A DNA stretch of 64,000 nucleotides from Pseudovirgaria hyperparasitica (Eukaryota; Ascomycota; Dothideomycetes; Acrospermales; Acrospermaceae), in assembly GCF_010093815.1 (NCBI RefSeq), contig NW_022985554.1, positions 900,999-964,998 on the forward strand, written 5' to 3'. Shown here piece after piece: positions 1 through 14,008 of the stretch. The notes under the pieces are model-generated. The model had not been told where the DNA came from. It did no database searches and saw nothing but the letters and a program-made list of their open reading frames with translations. The position numbers were made by a program, and so were the translations under genes. Numbering within the stretch: the stretch's first letter is position 1; each line of letters begins with the position of its first letter.

Positions 1-2243
1 ATTAGTATATTTTATACTAATATAGTAGGTTTTCGTCCACTTTAATACTAAGCTCGCTATTTTACGTAAGTAAGAGTACGTAGATAGTAGAGATCGCCTT
101 CTTATAATCTTTCTAGAATTATTTATCGTCGATAAGCTATACTAGTTCCTATTAAGGTAGGTTTATGCGCTAGCTAGCTATCTTCTTAAGGAAGTCTAGT
201 TTTAGATTATATTTCTTAAGCTATAGTATACCTAGAATTATATCGAAGGGACTATCTACCACGATAAAGGTTAAGTAGTAGAGTTTCTATTTCCCTCCGC
301 TATCCTAGATGCTATATTTAATAGTATAGGTACCGTATGACTTAATAGGACCGTTAATACTATAGAACATAGTATCTATTAGAGCTTAGATATCGGCGTT
401 AAGTTCTCGTGCTCGTTAGGTTAATATAACGTTAGTAGCCGACCTACTATTAAGTATTATAGTCTAATATTATCCACGAGGGACCTTAATAGATCTAGTC
501 TATAGTTCGATATACTATTTAGCGGATTACCCCTCTATTATAGTCGCGTCTATAAGTCGCGAGGGTTTCTTATAGACTATTAGTTTTTTATATTCTATGC
601 TAGGTAGTTAGGCGCGATGTATTCTAGCTACTAGTACTTATAGTATATAACTAGTTAGTTAGTTATATTAGCACTCGGTAGCTTCCCTAAACGGTACTTA
701 GGTACTATATAGTCTATTCTACTATAGGTATAGTAAGTAACTTTAGGTCGTTTATACAAGTCAGTCCTTATATCTTAATATATCAATTAGTAGAGAGATC
801 CACAATACAATCCGCGTGGTTTTAAATTTAAGGCGTGGTAGTAGCCTTATAACGTCCCGCGAGATCTATTACTAAATCGGTTTTAGTTAGACGATTTTAC
901 GTTAGATTAGATTATTAGAGATAGTTATATACTAGCGCGGCGTTAATTATTTATTATATACTAGTATCGCTCCGCGAGGTTTATAAGAGCTTAGAGGTCT
1001 ATAGGGATTATTATTATAAGGTTAAGACGGTCCTTTATATTTAGGGCGAGAGACCGTTTAAAGTCGTCGTACTATCAAATTATATAATCTTCTTTAGCTT
1101 CTCTCTAGAGGGGCCGAAGGTATTTAAGGAGTTATAACGGTAACTAATTATCTCGTTATCGAGTCTTAAAGATATGGCCCTAGACCTAGTCGCGTTATTT
1201 AGCCCTATCGCTAAAATATTAGAGAAGAAATTCGGTGAACGTGTCCTAGTTATAGGTATTCTTAGAATGTTTAATTCGGTATACTATCTAACGTTCTAAA
1301 GGCGTTAGGTTAAGGTAGTTCTAGGCGAATCTAATTTTATTACTATCGTTTATAAATAGATGGAAGAATCGGCTATATTAGTAAGCCTATACGTGGAAAC
1401 TCTTTCTACTTTTACTATTAAAGTAAGATAGTTTCTTAGGTCGGGGTAATTAGGATAGTAGTAGACTAGGATAGATTATTTTAGTTAGTATAGGTCTATA
1501 TAAATATAGATTAGTCGTTACTAGAACTAAAGCGCGTAATATAGCTTTAAGTCTCGTAGTACGTTCTCGAGCTTTATTAAGTTCGCGTAGTTATTACTTA
1601 AGTTAAATCTATTATTATCTCTCTTCGTGTAGTCTAGTATATACGTTATTATAAGGTGTGGTTAACGTTAGGCGATTCTAATAGATTAACTTATTAACGT
1701 TAATAAGGTCTAGTCTTATATTAAGGTTAGGTCTAGTATAGTTCGAACTAGACTAAGATAGAGTATAATAGACTCTATCCTTATATTCTATAATATCTTC
1801 TATAGTTATACGGAATATCGTGCGAGTTATTAGTACGATAGCCTATAAGATATAGTTATTAGTAGGGGTAGTTATAGGTAGACTATTCTTCTCGTTTAGG
1901 TTAGGAGAAGGTCTACTATAAGAGGCGGTACCACGAGTGTTATAACGAGTAGTTAGAGCTATTTCTATAAACTACCGTCGTGCTATATAAAGAGGAATTA
2001 AAATATAAGGATTATAGACGTAGAATAGTAGTCTAATAGGTTATAGGAGGATTCGGGAATATATTTAAAAGGGTAGTCTACTCTCCTAATAAGATTAATT
2101 CCTAAAGAGTAGGAATTAAGTGTATACGGCCTACTTATATAGTAGTCTCGCTTATTCTAGCTAGCTTAACCTAGGTCCACCTGTCACGGACCGTACTAGA
2201 CCATAGTAGTCTAGTTAAGTCTATCCTAGTATTAGCCCTAATA
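1..2243 (-). mobile_element. Element D: Ty3/Gypsy 5' end (LTR plus gag region), fossil
   Basis: A minus-strand LTR retrotransposon of which only the 5' part lies in the window: the LTR at 2,004-2,243 and about 2 kb of gag-side sequence to its left. It is a diverged relative of element C: its LTR and the first stretch after it align with the reverse complement of 14,896-15,230, including the block just inside the LTR. The right edge falls exactly where homology between A1 and A2 begins, so D appears to have inserted into A1. It is broken in many places (dozens) and heavily RIP-mutated. The remainder should lie left of the window. Confidence 0.75.
2004..2243 (-). repeat. 5' LTR of element D (240 bp)
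   Basis: The boundaries come from alignment with the two 238-bp C-family LTRs: in minus sense it opens TATTAGGGC (TG..CA-type end altered by transition) and closes next to the conserved block that follows the C LTR. The adjoining bases at 2,244-2,248 (ataat) match the uninterrupted site in A2 at 33,700-33,704, as expected for a target-site duplication. Confidence 0.7.
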
Positions 2244-5200
2244 ATAATAGTGCTAAAATCTCTACTACTTCGGACTTCTTTCTATATACTAGCGATATTA
2301 AAATTCCTAGAAAAGGTTCTAGTAAAAAGGCTAAGGTTCCTTCCTTACGCGTGCTAAAGAGCTATAAATTTAGAGAAGATAGCTCTAATCTAGAAGTTTC
2401 TATACTAAAGGTATATAGTTCTATACCGATCGTTAAATCTTTTTACTAATTTATATAATTCTTAGCGTGCCCGCGCCGGTCCGTCTCTCTCTATTCTAGG
2501 TTCTACTACTCTATAGGTTTCTATAGAGGAGTTTATAGCTATAAGGCGCGCTATATAGAATTTATAGCGTCGGAACGAAAGGCTAGAGACTTATATTATA
2601 AAGCTCTATACTATACTAAATAAGAACTAGCAAAAGGAATTAGATGTAACTATCGCGGTAATTAGTACTTCTACTCCTACTCCGACTTAATTAGTTTAGA
2701 TCTATACTAATTAGTACTAATATATCTCTTTTATCTAGTATTTTTAGTTTTTTAGTTTTAATTTTAAAGTAATCTTACTTCTTCTAGATAGATTAGTACG
2801 AGTTTATAAAGATCTATATAGATCTTTATATTTTCTTTTAGCTTTCTTAATTTTATCTTTCTTTAATAATAACTTCTTTAATCTCTTTAGTAATCTATAC
2901 CGATCTATACCGATCTATACCAATCGGCACCGATTTTCGATATCTATTTCTCTCGGTAAATTATTTTTCTAAGTCTCTTTTTTAGTTAAATTTTTTAAAG
3001 TTCTAAGTTTAAACTTTCTAAGGAAGTTCCTTAATTCCTTAGAATATTTTAAAAATCTATGTCTCTTTTACCTTCTTTCTTTTAGGCGGCTATCCTTAGT
3101 ACTAAACTATACTAAAAAACGTCGAATTACCGTACTTTAGTATAATTCTCTACGATTCCGCGGCTTCCTTTACTAATCGCTACTTATATACTAATATTGC
3201 TACTTTACTAATGTTTATTATAGGTTCCTAAGTATCTTTATTAGGATTATATCCTTTCTAATGAATTTTATATAGCTATATACTATCTTCGGCGCGTTAC
3301 TAGCTAAGTATCTACTTAACTTTATAGATATCTATACCTTCTTACGTAACTACTTTATATAGTATCTATTTAGAATAATCTAGTAATAATAAGGTATAAA
3401 ATAGCTCGAGAAGCGTAATATAGAATATATTATATATCTTTAATATAGGAGGGAGTTATAACTCGTACGCCTAGTTATTAATTACACGAGTAATCTTATA
3501 TAGATCTATTATCGTATAGTTAAGCTTCTTCTTTAGCCTAATACTATGAATATTCTTACTATTTAGTAAAACTTTATCCCTAATATTAAAGATCATGGGT
3601 TTTCTGCCCTTATTATAGTGCGATTTACTATAATTTATAGTATCTTATAGTAACTTTATAACGCTTCTTTACGTTTAGAATAGTTCTATAGTAATTTCTA
3701 TTACTTTAATATTAGATTATTCTACTTTAAACTAAGTCCCTAAGAACTATATATTATAGTTCTAACCAAAGTTTACTTCGAACGGACTTACGTAGGTTAA
3801 TATATATCGGCTATTATTATACGCGAATTCCGCGATATAGACTAACCTTATCTAGTTATTCTACTTATAGTTATAATATATATATAAATACGCCTCGACT
3901 ATCTAATTCTACCGCTCTATCTATCTATCTATTTATAGCTAGAACGTAGTACTAAGTTTCTACTTAATTCCTAGTGTATAGTAGAAATCCTTCTAAAATT
4001 TAGACGTTATCTATGGACCTCTATCCGAAACTATACCGTTCGGTATACCGTAGAGCCGGACTACGTTATAGAGTAGTATATCTATAAGATCCGGTACTTA
4101 GATTATCTTTCTTATAGGGATATAGTATAATATCTTTATAAATCTATCTAGAACTACGAGTAAACTATTATAAATATACCTAGAATACTTACTTAGGGAT
4201 AGATCTATAATAAAATCCATGGATAATTCCTTCTATGCCTCCTTTAGCATAGATAATAGCCTTAATTCGCTATATAGTAAGTGTCTATATACTTTTATAT
4301 ACTAGTAAACGTTATATATTTTTACGTAGTCTTTTATATATTTATAAAGACCTAGCTAGTCGTACATTCTTTAGATTAAATCGACCGTCCTTATAACGCT
4401 AAAGTACCCTACTAACGCGTAATTATACTATTCCCTTAAAATATCAATTTATAAGCCGCCTTCTAGTATATAGAGTCGGCCTTAGAAGTAGATCGCGTCT
4501 AATTATTATTCCTACCTTAATAACTACGGCGGATCTATAGCGCTTCCTTTTATACTTATAACTTTCTTTACTAATATATCAGAATTCTAGGTAGATTTAA
4601 TTAAGTCTTTAAGGGTTTTCTTAGTTTCTTAGACGTTTATTTAGATTACTTAATACCCGCTCTAATTCCCGCGGAGAATCGCCGAAAGTATCCTAGCTTC
4701 TAGTATTCTATTAGATAACTAGTCTTATAGTATCTAAAGTATAGTATAGTCTAACTTATACCGACTATCTACGTTATTCTATAACGATTTCTTATAATCT
4801 TTATACCGTAATAGAGGATTAGCTTTATTCTCTCTTCTAGCTTTATATAAGATTTTAAAGTTAAATATTAATATCTACTTAGCCTAACGTACTTATTAGC
4901 AATTAAGAACCTTAGTCAATATAAAGTAACATAGATTTATATAATCCGATAATAATTTAATCTAATATATAGAGCCTTCTAAATAATATTACTATTACTT
5001 AAAACTCTTAATAATTATAAGTAGTTTCTAGTTATACATGTTATAACGTATCTCTATATCCGCTATTTTATAGAAAAAGAAAGCGACCGGGTACTATTAT
5101 ACCTTATCTTTCGTATCTTTATATAGTTAACTAATAATTCTAGTAATTACGAATTCTAACGCGTTAGTTTCGACCCGAATATACTTCTTAGAATTAAAAT

Positions 5201-8200
5201 ACCTAAGAATCGGCGTAGTTATAAAGTAATTCTTTAATAATCGGAACGTATCTTACGCTTCCGGCGTTAACTATATCCCGACCGACTTAGCTTTACGCTA
5301 TACTCGCCTATCTATAGAGATTTTACCGCTATTCTCTATAAGTTTATTAAGTAGCGCCGTAATTTATAAGAAGCCTATAATAAATTTATAATAATAGTTT
5401 ATAAAACCTATAAATATTCTAATTTAACGTATAGTAGTAGATTCTAGCTATTCTATAATGGTCTTTACACGCTCCGGCTCTATTTTTAGGCCGCTATATA
5501 TTATAATAAAGCCGAGAAACCTAACTTCTTATTAGTAAAACTTATATTTAGATAATTTTATATAGAGTTTATACTACCTTAGATAATTTAGTATTAATTT
5601 CACGTGTTCTTTATAATTCCATATACTATTAGAGTAAATTAGTATATTATTAAGATAAACTACGTAAATCACGTTAAGTAATTCTATAAGTATAGTATTA
5701 ATATATCCTTAAAACACTCCTAGCGTATTTATTAGCCCGAATAGTATAATAGTATACTTAAAATAACTATATCTAGTCCGAAATGCGGTTTTCTACTTAT
5801 CTCCGCGATGAATTTAAAGCCGGTAATATATATCTTATAAATCTAGCTTTGTAAAGTACTTTACCTTCATTAATTAGTCTAAAGATTTACTAATTAGCGG
5901 TAATAGATAATAATTCTTCTTAGTTACTATATTTAGTATCTAATAGTTAATATATAGACGTAAACTTCCGTCTTTCTTCTTCACGAAGAGAATAGATACG
6001 CTAGCTAATAACGTACTATAACGTATCTAGCCTCTTCTAAGGTATTCTTTAATATATTTATAAAGAACTTCGAGTTCTAGTCTTAAAAGTAGGTAAAGTA
6101 GACTATAAGGGACGTCTACTCTCTCTTCGAGCTTGATCTTTAGCTTATACGGCCCGTAATTAGGGAGAAGTGATGTATCTTCTACCGAAAACATATCTAT
6201 ATACTACGAATATACGTCGGGTAGCGTGTCTTTACCCTGATTATTACTATCGTCCTCGTCTTTATTAATAATTAATAAGAATATAAGATAGATTAGCGAC
6301 GATTAGGTCCGTATAGCGAGGTTCTATATCTCCTTACTAATAGTTATAACTTACTAGTATAATTTACCACGGTATCGTTAGAACGTTAATATCTTCTTCT
6401 AAAAATTAAGGATAGGGTTTAGGTATCTAAGCTAAGGCATCCCTAGAATTATATTCTATTAGCTAATATTAGCTACGATAAATTTATTAGATATCTACTA
6501 TTTTATTATCTTTAAGTTATGAACTTCGTAATTCGTTATAGCTTTATCTAAAGTTCTAACTTTATATCTATTAACTACGATAGTTTAGCTAACTTTACCG
6601 AGATTATATAATAATCTATACTCCTTTACGAGAATTAATAAAATATAGTTATCTTCTATACTAGTGTCTACTAGGGTCTATATAGTTTTATTACTATTTA
6701 CTATAGATAACGATACTTTTAGTAATATTAGGTCTTTACTCGCTAGAAGGCGCTACGGCTTCTCCTAAGTATATATAATTTAGCTAAGGACGCGGTTAGA
6801 TCTCGTGTACTAGCCTATTCTTTTTTCGGATTCTTATAGTTAGGCGAAATATATTCTATTTCTCTATACTTATAGTAACGAAGTACGCTATAATCCTACT
6901 ATTTTACGATAGGCGTTATATTTAAGTCTATATCTTATCCTTTTCCGCGTTAAGAAGCACCGGCTTAATTATTTTAGTATCCTCTTAACGCGTTTCTACT
7001 CTAATTTACGCTCTTCTAGTACTAATCGCGGTAAGGTTACTCTTAATCGAACGTATTTAATGGACCTCGTTTCTAATCCGTATAGGGTTTATTAGTTTTA
7101 CCTAGAGAGCTACGTTCCTTAAGGATACGGTAGTATTTATTAGCTTTCTTCTCTAATTCGTATAGATAGTTAAAACTTAATAATACTATCCCTAGTCTTT
7201 CGCGGATTAACGGAAGTAGTACTTCGCGAAACTAGAATATATAAATATTTTTCTATAGTATAGGGATATTATTCTATAGGTTTTAGAGGTATTATAGTAG
7301 TTAAGTAGATGTCTAGTTCGGTTATTATACTATACTTCTTAACTTAGATAGTACCTTTCTTTCACGTTCTCTATCCGTTCTAAGGGTGTTTAGTATAAAT
7401 ATAGCTAAATATTCCTAGGTTATCATAGATAGTAGCTATACTTCCTTCTATCTATCCTATTAATCACAGAATTATAAGTCTAGGTATCGTTCTCCGAACG
7501 AAATACGTTATACTTTAGTAGAAAAGAGTAGAGGGTTATCGAGAAAGTACTTTTCGTAGTCTCTCTTCTAGTCTTTCTACTCCTTTTAGTTCTTCTCTAT
7601 AAATATAGTCGGGTCTTTAGATTTTAGTATACCTAGGGAAGAAGTAGAGTAAATTAGTAACGAAGCGGCTAGGTATATAGTGGATTATTATAACTCTAAT
7701 AGTAGGTAAACTAATTCCGCCTAAATTAGTATAGGAAGTCGTCTACCTACTATCGTTCGGCGTAGTTCCTTAAGAGACTCCTTAAGTTCTTATCTCTTTA
7801 TAAGGAGTTTCGCGCGTTCTATCTATTCTTTAAGGGTTTAAATCTCTCGAGCCTAATTTACGACGTATTTCTAAAGTTTAGTAATGGTTTATTATAATAT
7901 CTTACGTGGCTCTGCCACGACTCGTTATCCGGCTTTATATTATTAGAAGTTACTTAGCGTATCTACTATTTCTTCGTCTAAAAGCTCTATAATTTAGTCT
8001 AATATTTCTACTTCTCGGTTAGAAACGGCTAGGATTAATACTAATTATAGAGGATCCCTATTATTTAATATAGTATTACTTATCCCTATAGTAGATCGTG
8101 TTAACCTTCTCGGTTCTAGTTAGACTATCTTAACTATAGTACTATATAGGGAGTAATTCGAATATAAGAATAGGGTTATTAGATAGTAGTATAGTTAGAT

Positions 8201-8390
8201 AGAATAATAGGGTGTATTCTATTATAGAATGAATTACTACCGAACCCTTTCGGTAGAAATCTAAGAGTATATATATAAAGGGACGCCGATCTATCTAGTA
8301 CATAACTATTTACCGCCCTTCACGTTACCTCCTAACTCTATTAGCTAAGATACGTATAGATTGGGTCCTATCTAAGGCTAAGTCCTAACA
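2244..8390 (-). mobile_element. Element A1: Ty3/Gypsy chromovirus, fossil
   Basis: A minus-strand LTR retrotransposon. In minus sense the order is 5' LTR (8,390-8,163), gag region (about 8,100-7,000), protease and reverse transcriptase (RT box near 5,640-5,680), RNase H (about 5,300-5,000), integrase with an HHCC-type region (about 4,400-3,900), a chromodomain near 3,350-3,200, then a 3' arm. The copy lines up along its whole length with 33,700-39,836 (A2). Its 3' end is outside the window, cut off by insertion of D. It is broken in dozens of places. The right flank at 8,391 enters the gag region of element B, so A1 probably inserted into B. Confidence 0.85.
8163..8390 (-). repeat. 5' LTR of A1 (228 bp)
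   Basis: Near-identical to 28,562-28,789 and 39,609-39,836. In minus sense it opens TGTTAGGACTTAGCC and ends in TATTCTTATA, a TG..CA terminus with RIP-type change at the end. The first five bases outside (8,391-8,395, actag) would be the target-site duplication; the partner is outside the window. Confidence 0.85.
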
Positions 8391-8690
8391 ACTAGCGCGT
8401 AAGAGAAACTAAATATAATACTTCTAGAAAAGAGGAGACTCTATAAAAGGTAAGGACCCTAAAGCCTTCTTTATATAACTCGAGTATATATTTATAGATA
8501 GTAATAAGAAGGCTAAGGCCTTAGAAAAGCTTTCGTTACTTAAATATATAAATAGCTAACCTTAGTATAAATACTAACTTAAATTTAATAGGCTTCTACT
8601 AAGTACCGGTAGAGATAACTAGAAAGATAGCGTAAAAATTAGCTATCTCTAAAATACCTTCTTAAACCCCGCTTATATATATATAGCCTC

Positions 8691-8706
8691 TATACTAAGG
8701 ATTATA
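8691..8706. repeat. Target-site duplication, left of LINE copy 1
   Basis: The 16 bases tatactaaggattata recur exactly at 13,993-14,008 on the other side of the LINE. The length fits target-primed reverse transcription by a non-LTR retrotransposon. Confidence 0.9.
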
Positions 8707-11700
8707 TAGATTTAAAAAAACTTCTTACACCCTAACGGACCAAACTAGTCAATTCGGGGTAAAACAGCGATTTATATATATCAAACGATAGAGCACACCG
8801 AGTATAACAACCTCCGACATACGTATATACGTGTAGCGTATAATACGCGACGATACCGACGTGTAGAGACACTATATATATACGCTCGAAGACTCTTCGA
8901 TAATATGAGCATAGACTATATCTAATAAACGCCGACACGCCGACCCCCTTTTATTAGTTAAGGGCTACCCTTAACTAATAATTATAGCGGCCTTAGGTAC
9001 CGACGTACCTCGGCTTCCACCGGGTATACCCCTAATACTAGTACGGTAGAAACGGCTATATAGCGGCATATCCTAGGATAATTAAACCCCCGTCTAATTA
9101 ACGACGAATAACTAAGGGCGTATAACGCTATAGATAATAGAGACGGAGGGGACCCCGCCCGGGGAGACCCTCCCGGATAAGATTAACTACTAGGTAGCAC
9201 GTGTAGAGGGGGAAGTCGAGAAGGGAGAAACGGCCCTCCTTAGTATTTTCCGGAACCTTATCTAGAATATTAGAGAGCTTACCGTAGGAGTAAAATAGGC
9301 GCCGGAACTAGACCCGGAATCTAGACTAGATCGCATAGAGGCCAGCCTATAGAGGATCTAGGAGGGCCTTACCTAGGGAAAACACCCTAGCACGTGGGTA
9401 TAGGTCGCCGCACCTATAAGCGGAATAGCCATGTTAGCTAAAATACTAAGGGTACCTATAGACGGGGCATGTAGTATATAAGTCGCTATCTAGGATAAAG
9501 AAGTACTTATATAAGTCTAGTAAGCGTCCCTAAAGGATATTATAAATAAGATTAATAAATAGAAAGGGATATGGTTAAATGTAGTGGCCGCTAAACTCAC
9601 TCTAGGAGGTATAGTACTAACTACTACCACTAACACGGCCTAGTAGACCATCTTACGCGACCCGAACGTAATTAACGACATCTTCCCTAGCGCGTCCGTC
9701 CACGTAACCACGTACCCGATATAGATATATACCGTCCCCGTCCGAGGACACGTTATTAGAGAAGACGATATCGAGCGAATAGAGCGATCTAATAAACCGA
9801 AGTACCCTAGGATTAAGATCGCGAAGGCGTAGTAGAAGAACGTCTAAGGGATCAAGATAAAATTAAAAAAGTACTCTACTATAATAGTAGAGCTTAGGGA
9901 CCCCGCTCTCGCCTATAGAATAATATAGGAGGGCTTCCTAGCTGAAGGAGAGCTACTTACGGCGGAACTATGGGATAGGGCATGGGTAATAACGCAATGC
10001 TTTAACTATTAAGGATATGGGTATACTAGGTAGAGGTGCTCTTAGAAGACCGCCTGTGGGTGGTATAAATAGGGCTATAATACTAAGGAATACCCTTATA
10101 AGACGTAGAGCGATGAGACGCGAGATAGGGACACCGCTAAGTACTCTAACTATAACGGGAAATACCTATCCTAGTCGGTAACGTGCACGAAACGTAAGTA
10201 GGTCGTAGAATATATTAACGCGATAAAGATAAGAGGAGCGAGGTAGATATACTAAGCTATAAGGCCCTTGCTGCCCTCGCCGCTATCCCTAACTTTACTT
10301 ATAAATCTAGTAACTACCCCCCGAAGGGGAGAGGATAACGCGTAATAGTATACTATATAGAGAAAGATAGGCCGACCCCGGGGTATACTTAAAGCCGCTA
10401 CCGCGTGAGGATAATCACGCCTTAGCGCTACTAATATATAGACTCGAACTTTCCCTAGCACCTAATAAGGGTATAAGATATACTTATTATTATATAGGCG
10501 AACGTATAACATAAACAAGAAAACTAAGCGACGCTCCTAGAAGAGACAGGAGCCGTAATAATAGCTATCTAGGAACTATATAAATACTACTAAACTAATA
10601 AGCCAATAACACACCTAGGATACTATACTATCCACCCTATAGGCCCGGATAGAAGAGTCATGTTTTATATATATAAGTTGATCCCGCTCTTAGAATAGTC
10701 TTATACTAAATATAATAACCTCTAGATAACACTATATCTCTAGATAAGTATAGGGCCTCTCTATATCTATAATATCTATAATTAATAGCGATCGCTTACG
10801 CTAGACGATATACTCGAGGGCACCACGACGCCGGGATAATACATCCTCCTAGGCGACTTTAATCTCTACTATAGGTAGTAGGGAGGCCTAGCCGTCGCGA
10901 GAGAAGAACTTAGAGTAAGGGAACTATATACACGGTGCTACGACTTCCTATACCTCCTTATATCTATAGGGTAGATTACCTAGAGGAAATATAAATAGGA
11001 CGAGAACGGGTCTACGCTCGACCTTACCCTCGCCACCGAGCATATTAGCCATAGAGTATAGTACTACCGCCCGAGCCGGATATAGACGGACTCCGACCAC
11101 GAATGTATGGAAACCGTAATAGACGTCTCCACTCTTAACAAATAACGTAGAAAATAGCTATAGAAGGATACTAATTAGGATAAATACCTAGAGGACCTAG
11201 AATCGGTAATTCTAGACCCCTCTATAGTCGACGTATCTAACGGCCTAGCCATAGATAAGGCCGTGTAAGTCCTCCTTTAAGTATACTAAGCCATAAGAGA
11301 TAAACACGTGCTATACCGAACGTATAGACCCCTAGAAGCGAGGGGTATACCTTAAATATAAGAGTATAGAAGAGACGCCCGTAGACTATATATATATGTA
11401 TACTATATCCGGATAACTAAGGCGTGGGAAGAGTAGAAGGAAGTAGTACGATATCGTGATAGGGCCCTCCGTAATAAACGATGAAAATAATAGTATATAA
11501 TTACCAATAAATACACACGGTAAGCCGTAGGGCTATGGCGTATAGTAAAGTAGACTAAGGGTATAGACGCGCCGACGCCGCCGCCACTAATACCTCCCCT
11601 AATATACTAAGAGAGGGTTACTCTATAAGCCCGGAGAAGACGGAGATCTTATATAAAGTTATGTTTTCCCTCCCGGAGCTAGTAGACCTATTAGATATTA

Positions 11701-13992
11701 ATAATACTAAATATCTAGATATAATTAATATCCTCTAAGAGGTTACTACGGAGGATATACTTAACGCCGTTAAAGTACTCCCGAATGATAAGGTACCCGG
11801 ACTAGATAGAATACTAAATAGGTACCTTAAACGCACTATACTAGCTACCCTACCGCTTATTAGTTATATATTTTAAGCATGTATTAAGAACGGATACCAC
11901 CCCTAAAGCTTTCGGGCCGTCTATACTATTATACTCCCGAAACTAGGGAAGAACCCTAGCTCCCTAAAAGGATAGAGGCTAATTGCCCTCCTCTTCTATC
12001 TTGGGAAGATACTAGAGGCTACGATCGCAAAGAAGATAAGCGCCGCAGTATAGAAATATAACCTTCTTCTAGTAAACTAGAAGGCGAAGGCTAGAAGCTC
12101 CCTAATTACCGCTATCTAATATATCCTTAAAGTCGTCTAGACCGTATGGAAGTAGGGACGTGTAGTAACGCTACTCTCCCTCGATATGGCCGGCGTATTT
12201 GATAAAGTAAACCACACGAGACTTATCTATAACTTACGGAAGAGGCGTATACCCGCGTAGATTACGCGGTTTATATAGTTCTTCCTCGCCGAAAGAGTTA
12301 CCTAGATATATATCCCCGGATATCGAAGTAAGTACGAGAAGACGGCTTACGGCATCCTATAAGGAAGTACTATCTCCCCGATTCTCTTCCTCTTCTTTAC
12401 TATAGACCTTCTCTAGGGAATATAATATATAGAGGTAGTAGGATACGTAGATAATATATACCTTCTAGCTATTAATAATAATACTAGCTAAATATATAGA
12501 CGACTCGAATAAGACCACGGGAGATGCGTCTAATAGGTAAAGCGCCACGGAGTAAAGTTCGCCCCTGAAAAGTACTAACTCATATACTTTATTAACTGCC
12601 GTGGGAAATAGGCTACTAGGGAAGGCGAGTGACGCCCTAGAATAGACGCCTTCGACGAACCGCCGATATAAAGTATACACGCACTTAGCGTTATGATTAA
12701 TAATAAGCTTAAATAGGGACCATAGGTAGCATACGCCGTTTCTAGGGCCCTCTAGGTAGAAGCCGCTATACGACGGATTATAGCCTCCATATAGAGAACC
12801 GCCCGGGATAAGGCACGCTAGCTATATATATCTATAGTACGACCCGCCTTTACGTATAGACACGAGTACTAGTATACGGCCCTTATATAGACTAGGCGAA
12901 CGAAGCTTAAATCCATATAGAACCGTATACTCCGTCTTATATTAGGCGTATATAAAGCTACTAACACGGTGCTACTACGACGCGAGATAGACGTTATAAG
13001 TATATATAACTTCTACTAGATATAGAGGGTGGTATACTTTACTAGATAATAAGCATAGGAACGTGTAGAAAATATAGAATATACCTTCGCCGCGCTACGC
13101 GCGCGGGTTAGCGTATACTACTAAGTACTCTTATATATAGGCCGGACTCGACTACGGTATAAGTGCCCGATAGAAATAGACTCGAACTAAGTGGTATAAG
13201 AGATTAGGGATAACCTAGACGCCCTCCTAGACTAATAGAGCCTTCGAGAGCTTAGACGAAGTATATAGTTATAGATCTAAGATAAGTAGAAAGAGATACT
13301 CCGGGCCTAGTGGGCCTCCTAGTAGGATAGATACCTAGAGTGGATCCGAGGACCATAGAAGGAGCTGAGTAAATAGATATATAAAGGGCTTATAAAGGCC
13401 TAGGTATCTATACTCCTCTAAGCCTAAACGGGCGCTATAGAACTTCTATACTACCTCTATAAGAGAGGCGTCCCTAACGTGTCTCTATAGTATAAGGCGT
13501 GCGGCCGGAGAGGTATAATACGCCACTATCTTATAATATACCCTAATCTTTACACGTAAAGGTAGAAGCTTATCCACACGATAAGAACCTCCGATATCGT
13601 ATAATAGCTTAATAAGTACCCTAAGGAAGTCGCCCGGTGGATGATTATATACCTACTACTCCTCTAATTCTAGTAGACCCGGAAATATATATCGGAAGGA
13701 ACCCGGTATACATTAGAGGAAACCCGGCATATGCCGGAAGAACCCCTTAACTAATAACCTCCGCACCTATACGTGCTGCCTAAGGGTAAAATAACGGTAA
13801 TATAGGCTATAGGCTAATAGGTGTACCCTATGGCTATATACTTAAGAAGAAATAAAGGTTTAACGAGATGTAATTATTAATATAAGGAAGTTTTCCCCTC
13901 TTAGGTTTCTTCTTATATAGTAGCTTAGACTAGAGGAGGCATAGGCCTATAGAGTACTACTCTACCTAGTTATACAATATTATTATTATTAT
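8707..13992 (+). mobile_element. LINE copy 1, Tad-like non-LTR retrotransposon, full length
   Basis: A 5.3-kb non-LTR retrotransposon flanked by a perfect 16-bp target-site duplication and ending in a (TTA)n tail at 13,976-13,992. ORF1 (about 9,200-10,250) carries CCHC-type knuckles near 9,995-10,200, typical of the gag-like protein. ORF2 holds an APE-type endonuclease (GDFNL at about 10,852-10,866), reverse transcriptase (about 11,790-12,480, with a GYVDN box near 12,437) and the C-terminal region with a CxxC...H...C knuckle (about 13,490-13,560) usual in fungal Tad/I-group LINEs. RIP has turned CAA/CAG into TAA/TAG many times and the second Asp of the YVDD box into Asn (it is intact in copy 2). 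Dead copy. Inserted in the gag region of element B. Confidence 0.88.
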
Positions 13993-14008
13993 TATACTAA
14001 GGATTATA
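13993..14008. repeat. Target-site duplication, right of LINE copy 1
   Basis: Exact repeat of 8,691-8,706, directly after the (TTA)n tail. Confidence 0.9.

Noticed and set aside
8732-8938. 68-codon minus-strand frame near the LINE 5' end
   Set aside because: Lies in the LINE leader, antisense, with no domain and RIP-shaped composition.
10252-10461. 69-codon minus-strand frame in LINE copy 1, matched by 32,602-32,892 (+) in copy 2
   Set aside because: Antisense to the start of the LINE ORF2; same explanation as above.
12465-12680. 71-codon minus-strand frame in LINE copy 1, conserved as 30,382-30,597 (+) in copy 2
   Set aside because: It is antisense to the LINE reverse transcriptase in both copies. 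RIP rarely makes stops in that frame, so it survives as a shadow.
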